From Candidatus Woesearchaeota archaeon B3_Woes (lineage in GTDB: Archaea; Nanobdellota; Nanobdellia; Woesearchaeales; B3-WOES): DNA of 64,000 nt. The notes beneath the pieces are model-generated. The model worked only from the letters and a program-made list of their open reading frames with translations. It made no database searches and was not told where the DNA came from. The number at the start of each line of letters is the position of its first letter. Positions within the stretch are counted from its first letter, which is position 1. Positions 51,428 through 59,541 of the stretch are shown here, in pieces. The stretch is from contig NJBG01000001.1 of NCBI GenBank assembly GCA_005222965.1, positions 208,323 to 272,322 on the forward strand. Reading direction: 5' to 3'. The position numbers were made by a program, and so were the translations under genes.

Positions 51428-52140
51428 ATTTTTTTTAACTTATCAAAAACCTCTTTTTTATTTGAACTTTTTAATTTATTTTCAGAAGCGTTTCCAAAAA
51501 CGCCATGTATCTTGTTTATATCCTCTTTCTTTGCTTTTTTACCATACAATTGAGTAGATTTTTTCAAAACAGATTGTAATTTTTCATCTTCAGTAATATA
51601 TTTTCTTGAAGAAGTTGGTTTTATCTGTTGTTGATTTGATGGTTGTGGAATCGAAATTTTTTTGTTTTCTTTTGTCCTAGAAAATAATTTTTCAAATTTT
51701 TCTTTAAGTATTATATCTAATTTATATTTTTCAAATAAAAAGATAACAAACACCAAAAAAATAATTAGAACAGGTATGTAAATAAGGGGCCATATAATTC
51801 TATTTTTCTTTAAAGGGTCTGACCCAAGACTGTTTATCTCCTTAAAATCGTTTATGCCGTCTCCATCAGAATCAGCAGAACTAGGGTCTGTTCCTTGCAT
51901 AAATTCCTCAAAGTTTGACAAACCATCTCTATCTTTATCATATTTATTATCTACAACATCAAATCTCAAACCATTTCTTATTTCCCAATCGTCTGGCATT
52001 CCATCATTATCAAAATCATATGGATAAGAATCTTCTTCATCAACTAGTCCATCTCCATCAGAATCCAAAGAAAAAACAATAGGCAACACTAGTGAAAAAA
52101 CAACTAATAATATCACCTCTTTTTTTAAAATATTACTCAT
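51424..52140 (-). CDS. Calcium-binding (thrombospondin type-3-like) membrane protein
   Basis: 238 residues: signal peptide (ILLVVFSLVLPIVFS), then Asp-rich calcium loops (DSDGDGLVDEEDSYPYDFD, DKDRDGLSNFEEF, DSDGDGINDFKEI), a membrane span (LIYIPVLIIFLVFVIFLF) and a cytosolic Lys/Ser-rich tail. The loops should lie outside the cell. Overlaps both neighbours (8 nt and 4 nt). A surface sensor or anchoring role is inferred. Confidence 0.75.
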   Translation of the reverse strand: MSNILKKEVILLVVFSLVLPIVFSLDSDGDGLVDEEDSYPYDFDNDGMPDDWEIRNGLRFDVVDNKYDKDRDGLSNFEEFMQGTDPSSADSDGDGINDFKEINSLGSDPLKKNRIIWPLIYIPVLIIFLVFVIFLFEKYKLDIILKEKFEKLFSRTKENKKISIPQPSNQQQIKPTSSRKYITEDEKLQSVLKKSTQLYGKKAKKEDINKIHGVFGNASENKLKSSNKKEVFDKLKKI

Positions 52141-52654
52141 TTTTTTCTTTAATAATGTCTTTTAATTGTTTTACTCTACTCATCATTTGGTCTATCTCTT
52201 TTTTTTTCTTTAATTCTACATCTTTTTCTTCTAAAATAAGTTTTAAGTTAGGAATCAAACAATAATAAGCTTTAGCTTTTTTATTGTTAGTTTTTCTTTT
52301 TACAATAAATCCAGCATCTTTTAAATTCTCTAAAACTCTTGTTACAGTTCGGTTTGTTGGTACTTTAATTTTATTCTGTCTAGCAAAGCTTGCTTTTATT
52401 TCTAGTGGTTTTTTGTTCTTTGTATTAAGCAAAGATTTTAAATCATCAATTTTCTTTTTCAAAGAAGGGTCTTCATTTATTATTTTATCAATATAATAAT
52501 CATAAACTTGCGTTGCTGTCAAAGCATCATCACTAAATTTTAGAAGATTAAACACCTTTTTTTCTTCTTTAGAAAGCATACTTAAAATAACGTCTATCTG
52601 TTTTTCTTTAAACTCCTCTTTCTTAAAATCAAAAACATCTAAAACATTTCCCAA
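52133..52654 (-). CDS. Winged-helix regulator, first gene of surface operon
   Basis: 173 residues with a wHTH around residues 60-140: LTATQVYDYYIDKI, VPTNRTVTRVLENLKDAGFI and a basic wing (VKRKTNNKKAKAYYC), then a C-terminal coiled coil. It heads the operon of surface genes (overlap 8 nt), so it may control them. The divergent region carries 22-bp direct repeats. Confidence 0.7.
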   Translation of the reverse strand: MGNVLDVFDFKKEEFKEKQIDVILSMLSKEEKKVFNLLKFSDDALTATQVYDYYIDKIINEDPSLKKKIDDLKSLLNTKNKKPLEIKASFARQNKIKVPTNRTVTRVLENLKDAGFIVKRKTNNKKAKAYYCLIPNLKLILEEKDVELKKKKEIDQMMSRVKQLKDIIKEKNE

Positions 52655-52813
52655 AATTCCACCTCTTCTAATATTTAATAAAACTAATATTTAAATCTTT
52701 TTAATTGTTCTTGGAAATATGAGATTTCCAGAACACCAGAAAATTATTAATCTAGTTTTTTACACGACAAATCTAATTAAAGAACAGTGCATTAAAATCA
52801 AGAATTTTTTGAA

Positions 52814-52894
52814 GTGAAAACCAATGAAACCATATAACAAGAATTTTTTATAATCAGAAAGGTTTAAATAACGTGAAAACCAATAAAACTATAT
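52814..52894. promoter_or_regulatory. Two 22-bp direct repeats in a divergent promoter region
   Basis: GTGAAAACCAATGAAACCATAT (in two parts: GTGAAAACCAATGAAACC and ATAT) at 52814-52835 recurs as GTGAAAACCAATAAAACTATAT (GTGAAAACCAATAAAACT then ATAT) at 52873-52894, 59 bp apart. AAGAATTTTTT also occurs twice (about 52800 and 52839). They flank the TATA box GGTTTAAATAA (52861-52871) of the gene at 52893 and suggest regulator binding sites. Confidence 0.45.
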
Positions 52895-53513
52895 GGATCC
52901 GGATTTACATAAACCAATACATGATAAAAAAGAAAGAAAACAAATTCAACCGCATCATCGTCATATAAGCCTGCTTCTAATTATAGTTATTTTTCTTATA
53001 ATTCTTTTATTAATTATGATTAAACCTGCTTTGTTAGGTTATAAAGTATCATCACAATTTGAAGAAATAGAACTAGAAGTAGCTGAATTTATCAAAGAAC
53101 TGGAATTAACTAAATCGAATCTGATTATTACACAAACAAATTTAGATAGCTGCAAAAGCTTAAATCAAGAATATTTAGAAAACCTTGCTGAAGAAAAAAA
53201 CACAGGTTTTCGATGTGGTCAGGAAAAAAACGAATTAGAATCAAAATATAGACAACTTCAAAGCGAATATATATTTAATATAAGTAAAATTAAATCTGAA
53301 TTTGAACAAAAAAAGAATGAAATACAGATTAACCTAACACAATACCAAACTAAATATAATGAACTTGAAACAATTCATAATCAAATTGTGAGTAACGCAG
53401 CTAATAACCTTTGTTGTAAAGCAAAGGTGGATAATAAAGATATTGATTCGTATATCCTATTAAATGGTGTTATTATGTGTTTAGTAGGAGAAGAAAATAA
53501 AATTAATTGTTAA
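52893..53513 (+). CDS. Single-span membrane coiled-coil protein
   Basis: 206 residues: a basic, His-rich cytosolic N-terminus (about 1-25), one membrane span (LLLIIVIFLIILLLIMI), and an external region of coiled coil with several Cys and a C-terminal CLVGEENKINC. TATA box GGTTTAAATAA is centred about 27 nt before the ATG. Function is unknown. Overlaps the convergent gene by 11 nt. Confidence 0.65.
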   Translation: MDPDLHKPIHDKKERKQIQPHHRHISLLLIIVIFLIILLLIMIKPALLGYKVSSQFEEIELEVAEFIKELELTKSNLIITQTNLDSCKSLNQEYLENLAEEKNTGFRCGQEKNELESKYRQLQSEYIFNISKIKSEFEQKKNEIQINLTQYQTKYNELETIHNQIVSNAANNLCCKAKVDNKDIDSYILLNGVIMCLVGEENKINC

Positions 53514-54012
53514 GTTTCCTTTTTCTTAGGATTAGTATAAGAACAAAAAGCAAAACTAATCCTATTACACTATAAAACCACAACCATTTATTATATTTCT
53601 CATAGCTCAGAGCTATATGAAGGGTCTGTTCATTTAATATTTCATATCCTCTTGGATTAGAGCATACAATATTACTTGATTCAAGAAAATAAGGAGTTAT
53701 AAAACTAAAATCTGTTTCATTTAAAATTATAACAGCTCCAACTAATTTATGATTATCTATAACATCAGTATACAACTTCATTGGTAATTCAAATCTAAAA
53801 GAATAAATATTATTGTTATTTTTATCAACAAGTCTACAATTATAACCTTCCTTAACTTGGATATTTCTATCAGGATAATAACCTTCTTTGATTAATTGTT
53901 CTTTTAAAATTATTTCACCATTATTATAATTAAAATTAAAAATAGAAACCTTATCTGCATAAACAGAGCTAATTAAAACTAAAAACATTATAAGATAAAT
54001 TCCTTTTCTCAT
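53503..54012 (-). CDS. Type I membrane surface protein
   Basis: 169 residues: signal peptide (LIMFLVLISSVYA), a beta-rich external part with two Cys, and a C-terminal span (FYSVIGLVLLFVLILILR) with a short basic tail. It overlaps the upstream M64 peptidase gene by 4 nt, so the pair is cotranscribed and may act together at the surface. Confidence 0.65.
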   Translation of the reverse strand: MRKGIYLIMFLVLISSVYADKVSIFNFNYNNGEIILKEQLIKEGYYPDRNIQVKEGYNCRLVDKNNNNIYSFRFELPMKLYTDVIDNHKLVGAVIILNETDFSFITPYFLESSNIVCSNPRGYEILNEQTLHIALSYEKYNKWLWFYSVIGLVLLFVLILILRKRKLNN

Positions 54013-55163
54013 TTATATTCCTCTAGTCTTTCTTTAATAATTCCTTCATTTAAAATACCATACTCCTCACTTTTATCATAATTTCTCATAATTGAAACAT
54101 CTATTGATCTATAAAATTCATTTGTTGAACATCCCCTAATACAGTCAGTATTATCTACAGAAGACCAGGAAGAACATCCTTCATAATCACAATTAGGATA
54201 ATCTTCTGCATCAAACCAACTTTCATAATAATCATCTGTATATTCATCAGCAAGATTTGCAAAAGAATGTCCAAACTCATGAACTAAAACTAAAGGATTA
54301 TCTCTCGTATTTATTTTTACCATATTTGACAAAGCACTTGACCTAACATTTATATCTAAAAGTCCTCTATCAACTAAAACAAATATGTAATCATTTGGGC
54401 AATTAGAAACCAATTTATTTACACTCAAACTATCGCAAAAAATATAATCAGTTATAGAACAGTCTGGTTCTCCTTTATCTATCATCCATATATTAAATTT
54501 GTTTTTGTTGCCTAAAAAAGGTTCTATCTGTAAAAGAGAATCACTTACATACCATTCAATATCTTGTGTAAAAAAAGTTTTATTTTTATAACCAAACCCT
54601 AAAAAGACTATATCTATTTTTTCATCAGGATTCCCAACCCCACTTCCTGGAACAATAACGCAGTTTTGAATTATATCATTATCATTAATAGCCTCTACCA
54701 AAACTTCATTTGTTAATGTTGTTAATCTTAAATTTAATTTATTATTTGCAACATTCACACATAAAGGATTTTCTGATTCATTTAATTTAACATAATTAAT
54801 TCTAGCAGGACTAAATTTACCAGATGGAAAAAAGAAAAGATTTTTGTCTTTGTAAATTTCTTTATCTTTTGTTAAATCTAAAAAACTATGTGGGCTAAAT
54901 TGCTCATTAGAATCTATAAAACATATCTTATCAACATCAGAAGGCAAAGAGAAAGAAACAGTATCGATACCTCCCCTTCCTTTAGTATTTTGATGTTTCA
55001 AAGTATTTTCAAGTGTTACAACAAAACTTTGTATTTCTGCTTTTTTTTCACTTTGGCGAAAATCCCTCATTCCTCCAAAAGATAAAAGCAAGGTAAACAC
55101 TATTATAATAACGATTAATATATAAATAAATACATTTGAAGTAAACTGTGATTTTTTAAACAT
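54009..55163 (-). CDS. M64-like metallopeptidase with pilin-like N-terminal module
   Basis: 384 residues. The N-terminus KKSQFTSNVFIYILIVIIIV resembles an archaeal class III signal, and residues 65-150 (FSLPSDVDKICFIDSN, NLFFFPSGKF) match the protein at 50237-51427. The C-terminal half carries LVHEFGHSFANLADEYTDD, the zinc-binding HExGHxxxxLxDEY signature of M64 (IgA-peptidase-like) enzymes. It should be a surface-anchored protease. The TATA (AAATTTATATAC on the minus strand) is centred 27-28 nt before the ATG. Confidence 0.8.
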   Translation of the reverse strand: MFKKSQFTSNVFIYILIVIIIVFTLLLSFGGMRDFRQSEKKAEIQSFVVTLENTLKHQNTKGRGGIDTVSFSLPSDVDKICFIDSNEQFSPHSFLDLTKDKEIYKDKNLFFFPSGKFSPARINYVKLNESENPLCVNVANNKLNLRLTTLTNEVLVEAINDNDIIQNCVIVPGSGVGNPDEKIDIVFLGFGYKNKTFFTQDIEWYVSDSLLQIEPFLGNKNKFNIWMIDKGEPDCSITDYIFCDSLSVNKLVSNCPNDYIFVLVDRGLLDINVRSSALSNMVKINTRDNPLVLVHEFGHSFANLADEYTDDYYESWFDAEDYPNCDYEGCSSWSSVDNTDCIRGCSTNEFYRSIDVSIMRNYDKSEEYGILNEGIIKERLEEYK

Positions 55164-55208
55164 ATAAAATACAAATAGGAGATTTGTATATAAATTTTGT
55201 TGTTAAAT

Positions 55209-55583
55209 CTAACTTAATTTAGAACTCTTATATTTATGAGGTTCATATGCTCTTAATCTTTTTATTGAAATCTCAAATTTTTTCAAATCTTTCAAAGAAG
55301 CTTCTTGATCATAACCCAGGCATATCAAATCTGGTTTGAATTTTCTAATAACATTATATCTATCCTTGATACAACCCAAAACAGTTTTATCAGCATATTT
55401 TCTAACGGTTTCCAGTCTTTTTTTCTCATTATTCATAGGAAGTCTTCCTTTAATTTTTTTAACTGTTTTATCTCTAGCAACAACTAAAATAAGATAATCT
55501 CCATACTTTTTGGCCTGTTCAAAAAAATTTAAATGCCCTTTATGTAAAATATCAAATGTTCCAAAAATCATTACTTTTTTCAT
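55209..55583 (-). CDS. ribL: FAD synthetase (cytidylyltransferase-like)
   Basis: 124-residue nucleotidyltransferase: GTFDILHKGHLNFFEQAK holds the HxGH motif, followed by ARDKTVKKIKGR and LGYDQEASLKDLKK. Archaeal RibL adenylylates FMN to FAD. It is short compared with the usual 145-150 residues but ends with a SSK element (KSSKLS). Its position beside ribA/ribH/ribC/ribK genes supports the role; a glycerol-phosphate cytidylyltransferase is the alternative. Confidence 0.85.
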   Translation of the reverse strand: MKKVMIFGTFDILHKGHLNFFEQAKKYGDYLILVVARDKTVKKIKGRLPMNNEKKRLETVRKYADKTVLGCIKDRYNVIRKFKPDLICLGYDQEASLKDLKKFEISIKRLRAYEPHKYKSSKLS

Positions 55584-55631
55584 TTGTTCTTAAACCAAAA
55601 AGTTTTTATCTTATTTAAATATATATTTTAT

Positions 55632-55775
55632 ATGCAGGAAGAATTTGAAGAAATTGAGTTTAAATGCTCTAATTGTGGTAAAAAAATCAAAATGTTAAAA
55701 AGAAAAAATTATTCTATAGAGGGATTACTATGTCAAAGATGTGGTTTAGGAGAAGAAAAGCCTGATCAAGACTAA
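55632..55775 (+). CDS. Small zinc-finger protein
   Basis: 47 residues with CSNCGKKIKMLKRKN and CQRCG, a two-CxxC zinc ribbon. The frame stays open upstream to 55584; the ATG at 55632 follows AT-rich promoter sequence and begins the conserved part. Probably a nucleic-acid or ribosome-binding protein; function unknown. Confidence 0.6.
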   Translation: MQEEFEEIEFKCSNCGKKIKMLKRKNYSIEGLLCQRCGLGEEKPDQD

Positions 55776-55831
55776 AATTATAGTAAGATTATTATATAAC
55801 AAAGATATTTGCAATATAAAGGGTATAAAAT

Positions 55832-56098
55832 ATGGTTGAAGAAGAAAAACCTGAAGGAAAAGAAATTGGTAAAGTAACACACTATTTTTCGCATATAAGT
55901 GTTGCTGTAATAAAACTAAACAAACCACTAAAAGTAGGAGATACAATACATATAAAAGGAGCGACAACTGACTTTACACAACCAATTGATTCAATGCAAG
56001 TAGAGCATAAAAACATTGAAGAAGCCAAAGCAAAGGACGACGTTGGATTAAAAGTCCAAGATAAAGTCAGAGAACATGATATTGTATACAGAGTTTGA
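55832..56098 (+). CDS. EF-Tu domain 2-like protein
   Basis: 88 residues with the beta-barrel of translation-factor domain 2: GKVTHYFSHISVAVIKL, LKVGDTIHIKG, FTQPIDSMQVEHK and GLKVQDKVREHDIVYRV. Stand-alone copies are common in archaea and of unknown role. It stands alone between the zinc-finger gene and the ribA gene. Confidence 0.85.
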   Translation: MVEEEKPEGKEIGKVTHYFSHISVAVIKLNKPLKVGDTIHIKGATTDFTQPIDSMQVEHKNIEEAKAKDDVGLKVQDKVREHDIVYRV

Positions 56099-56216
56099 TT
56101 GTTATTATATCCATTGGAATAACTTTCAGAAATAAAAAAAGTATAACTTACCAATAATAAAATTTAAGTAAAGAAACTTATCTTCAAAAATTTTATTTGC
56201 ATTGTAATTTAAAATT

Positions 56217-56846
56217 CTATAATTTATGATTAAATTTAATTTTCTTGGTTTTCAAATAATTATGGTTATTAATGTTTGATTTTATTTTAACTGGAATTTT
56301 TTGGCTAACTTCTATTCCGTATTTTTTTAGTTGAAATTCTTTATCTGGATTATTTGTTATTAATCTAACTTTGGTAATGCCTAAATCAAACAATATCTTA
56401 GAAGCTGGCCAGTAATCTCTCCCATCTGGATTATGCCCAAGTTTAACATTTGCATCATATGTATCAAAACCATCTTCCTGAAGTTTATATGCTTTAATTT
56501 TTTCTAATAATCCAATTCCTCTTCCTTCTTGAGGTAGATATATGATAATTCCTTCTTTTTCATCTCTAATCATAGACATTGCTTTGTCTAATTGATATCT
56601 ACAATCACATTTTTTTGATAAGAAAGTCTCACCTGTAAAGCATTGAGAGTGAACTCTGACTAAAGATTCATTTTTTGGATTACCTTTAACCAATACACTT
56701 ATCAAACTATTGTCAACAAGATTTGTATATAATAATAATTTAAATTCACCTTTTTGTGTAGGTAATTTTATTGACGTTTCTCTTTTTATCATATTTTTTT
56801 GATAAGGGACATTATATAATTTATTTTTTTCAATAATAGTTTCCAT
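56217..56846 (-). CDS. ribA: GTP cyclohydrolase II
   Basis: 209-residue zinc enzyme opening GTP, the first step of riboflavin synthesis. Zinc cysteines are Cys69, Cys80 and Cys82 (SQCFTGETFLSKKCDC); active-site segments are YLPQEGRGIGLLEKIKAY and LGHNPDGRDYWPASKIL. This is the bacterial-type enzyme rather than archaeal GCYH III. It begins 1 nt after ribH, in an operon with ribC and ribH. Confidence 0.95.
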   Translation of the reverse strand: METIIEKNKLYNVPYQKNMIKRETSIKLPTQKGEFKLLLYTNLVDNSLISVLVKGNPKNESLVRVHSQCFTGETFLSKKCDCRYQLDKAMSMIRDEKEGIIIYLPQEGRGIGLLEKIKAYKLQEDGFDTYDANVKLGHNPDGRDYWPASKILFDLGITKVRLITNNPDKEFQLKKYGIEVSQKIPVKIKSNINNHNYLKTKKIKFNHKL

Positions 56847-56847
56847 T

Positions 56848-57264
56848 TTATTTTAATCCTTCAATTTCTTTAATCATTTTAAATGCTGCTTCAACAGAAC
56901 GTTTAGTATATCCAGAGATGCGTTTGACAGCATCTGCATGGGTCATTTTGGGTCCAGATATACCAAGTGATACTGGTTTATCATATTCAAGGCTCAAATC
57001 GGTAATCTTTCTGGCGGAATTTCCTGCAACAATTATATCATGATCAGTATTTCCTTCAATAACTGCTCCGAGTGTAACTATAGCATCTACATCTGATTTT
57101 AAAATTGTTTTGACTGCTAAAGGCATATCAAACGCACCTGGAACTTTTGCTATCTTTGTAACAGTCCCTCCTAAAAAACTAACATGCTCTTTTGCTATCT
57201 CAAACATTGGCAATGTTATGTCTGAATTAAATTCAGTATATACTATTCCTATTTTATAATTCAT
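56848..57264 (-). CDS. ribH: 6,7-dimethyl-8-ribityllumazine synthase
   Basis: 138 residues forming the lumazine ring from the pyrimidine intermediate and dihydroxybutanone phosphate. Substrate-binding segments: YTEFNSDI, VPGAFDMPLAVK, AIVTLGAVIEGNTDHD and GNSARK. Separated from ribC by 14 nt and from ribA by 1 nt. Confidence 0.93.
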   Translation of the reverse strand: MNYKIGIVYTEFNSDITLPMFEIAKEHVSFLGGTVTKIAKVPGAFDMPLAVKTILKSDVDAIVTLGAVIEGNTDHDIIVAGNSARKITDLSLEYDKPVSLGISGPKMTHADAVKRISGYTKRSVEAAFKMIKEIEGLK

Positions 57265-57278
57265 TTTTTATCCTCCTA

Positions 57279-57770
<492 letters not shown>

Positions 57771-57785
57771 TTATAAATGTTTTGA

Positions 57786-57801
57786 TACTCAAAAAAGAGT
57801 A
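57786..57801. promoter_or_regulatory. Palindrome TACTC-N6-GAGTA, probable RbkR operator
   Basis: A perfect 5+5 bp inverted repeat with an A6 spacer lies in the 91-bp divergent region between ribC and rbkR. It abuts the rbkR TATA box (57801-57813) and sits about 8 bp upstream of the ribC TATA box. RbkR proteins in other archaea regulate riboflavin genes, so binding here would control both units. Confidence 0.55.
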
Positions 57802-57837
57802 ATATTTAAATATAAGTTGTTAATTTTAATATAATGT

Positions 57838-58608
57838 ATGGATAAAAACACCTTATCAAAAAAACTATACAAGACTGACATTATTATGCTAATGTACATT
57901 GCTTCTAAATCGGAGTTTTATAATGAATTTAAAACATCTACAATGAATATTGCAGAAGATTTAGGGATATCACAGCAAAGCGCATCAAGGAAACTTTCTG
58001 AACTAAAAAGTCAGGATTTATTAGATGTAAAGCCAACTAACAAAGGCTCAATAATTAGGTTAACGCAGGAAGGGGTTTTAATGTTAAAGAATATTAAAAG
58101 TGAGTTTTTTGAAGAGCTCAAGCCTAATGTCATATTTAATGGTTCTTTAGTTAAAGGATTTGGTGAAGGAAAATATTATATGGAACAAAAAGGCTATAAA
58201 CAACAGTTCAACAAAAAATTAAACTATATACCATGGCCAGGTACTTTCAACATTAAATTAAATTCAGGAAAATTAAAAGATATGCTAAGCAATATTAAAC
58301 CAATAACAATTAAAGGATTTAATGAAAAAAACAGAAACTTTGGAAGCATATATTGTTATCCTTGTACAATAATTGACAATAAACTATTAAACAAAAACCT
58401 TTACAATAAGTTAAAACAAAATGGATTCATGGGTTTTGATAATATTCCACCGGATATTGAAAAAGATATTAAGACTAATCTTATAATTCCAAAACGTTCA
58501 GGACATTCAGATGATATAATTGAGATCATTGCTCCTGTTTATTTAAGAAAATCATTAAATGTAAAAGAAAATGATGAAATAATTGTTACATTACAACAAA
58601 ATGATTAA
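57838..58608 (+). CDS. ribK: Bifunctional regulator/CTP-dependent riboflavin kinase RbkR
   Basis: 256 residues: an N-terminal winged helix (NIAEDLGISQQSASRKLSEL) and a C-terminal archaeal riboflavin kinase that uses CTP (GSLVKGFGEGKYYMEQKGY, PGTFNIKLNS, GSIYCYPCTI, IIAPVYLRKSL). Homologues are both FMN-forming enzymes and DNA-binding regulators. TATA AATATTTAAAT is centred about 29 nt before the ATG. The transporter gene overlaps its end by 8 nt. Confidence 0.93.
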   Translation: MDKNTLSKKLYKTDIIMLMYIASKSEFYNEFKTSTMNIAEDLGISQQSASRKLSELKSQDLLDVKPTNKGSIIRLTQEGVLMLKNIKSEFFEELKPNVIFNGSLVKGFGEGKYYMEQKGYKQQFNKKLNYIPWPGTFNIKLNSGKLKDMLSNIKPITIKGFNEKNRNFGSIYCYPCTIIDNKLLNKNLYNKLKQNGFMGFDNIPPDIEKDIKTNLIIPKRSGHSDDIIEIIAPVYLRKSLNVKENDEIIVTLQQND

Positions 58609-59539
58609 AAAAACAAATAAATGGTGGCCAGCACTTTTAATTATTATTGCTGCAATGATGTGGGGTATAGATGGAAGTGTACTAAGACCAGCACTATACT
58701 CTCTTCAGGCAAAAGTTGTTGTATTTACAGAACACGCTATCGCATTCACTATAATGCTTATTTTAATCATAATAACATTAATCACTAATAAAAAATCTTC
58801 TTGGCTTCAAAAAGATATTAAAAGTATTAAAAAACTCTCTTTCAAAAGATGGCTTTCTGTCGGATGGGTTGCTTTTTTCGGAGGTATGATCGGAACAATA
58901 GCAATAACAAAGGCATTGTTTTATGTTGGATTTGTACCTTTATCAGTCCCTATACTACTACAAAAACTTCAGCCTATTTTCGCAATCTTACTTGCTAGAA
59001 TTGTTTTAAAAGAAAAACCAAAAAAGAAATTTTACTTTTGGGCTTTCTTAGCTTTAATTGGAAGTTATTTTGTAACTTTTGGTTTGAATAAACCATTTAT
59101 AAGTTTTGAAAACAAAACATTAATGGCAGCAATACTTGGATTAATAGCTGCATTTTCATGGGGTTCTTCAACAGTTTTTGGTAAGAATATCTTGAAAAGT
59201 CTAAGTTTTAGAGCAGCAACATTCTTAAGATTTGGAGTAACATCTATTTTGGTTTTTTTGCTGTTAATACTAACCTCTTCTTTGTCAGGACTAAGTAATA
59301 TACAACCAACCCATATTATGATATTAATTATTATAGCACTAACAACAGGGGGATTAGCAATATTCATCTACTATAAAGGATTACAAAAAGTAAAAGCCTC
59401 TTCAGCAACAATCTATGAACTTGCATTTCCCATTACTGTATTAATTTTAGATTACCTACTTCACGGAAAAATATTATCAATACATCAATTTATAGGAGCA
59501 ACACTAATCATAATATCATTTATTAAGATTACTAAATAG
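58601..59539 (+). CDS. EamA/DMT-family transporter
   Basis: 312 residues with ten predicted membrane spans in two EamA halves (first LLIIIAAMMWGIDGSV, second ALTTGGLAIFIYYKGLQ). The ATG at 58601 overlaps the end of rbkR, indicating coupling. DMT transporters include the riboflavin carrier RibN, so flavin transport is a reasonable inference from context only. Ends 2 nt from convergent alaS. Confidence 0.8.
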   Translation: MIKKTNKWWPALLIIIAAMMWGIDGSVLRPALYSLQAKVVVFTEHAIAFTIMLILIIITLITNKKSSWLQKDIKSIKKLSFKRWLSVGWVAFFGGMIGTIAITKALFYVGFVPLSVPILLQKLQPIFAILLARIVLKEKPKKKFYFWAFLALIGSYFVTFGLNKPFISFENKTLMAAILGLIAAFSWGSSTVFGKNILKSLSFRAATFLRFGVTSILVFLLLILTSSLSGLSNIQPTHIMILIIIALTTGGLAIFIYYKGLQKVKASSATIYELAFPITVLILDYLLHGKILSIHQFIGATLIIISFIKITK

Positions 59540-59541
59540 AA

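Noticed and set aside
56099-56216. Intergenic gap before ribA as possible FMN riboswitch
   Set aside because: No conserved FMN-element sequences are visible and the gap lies at the 3' end of ribA, not upstream of it.
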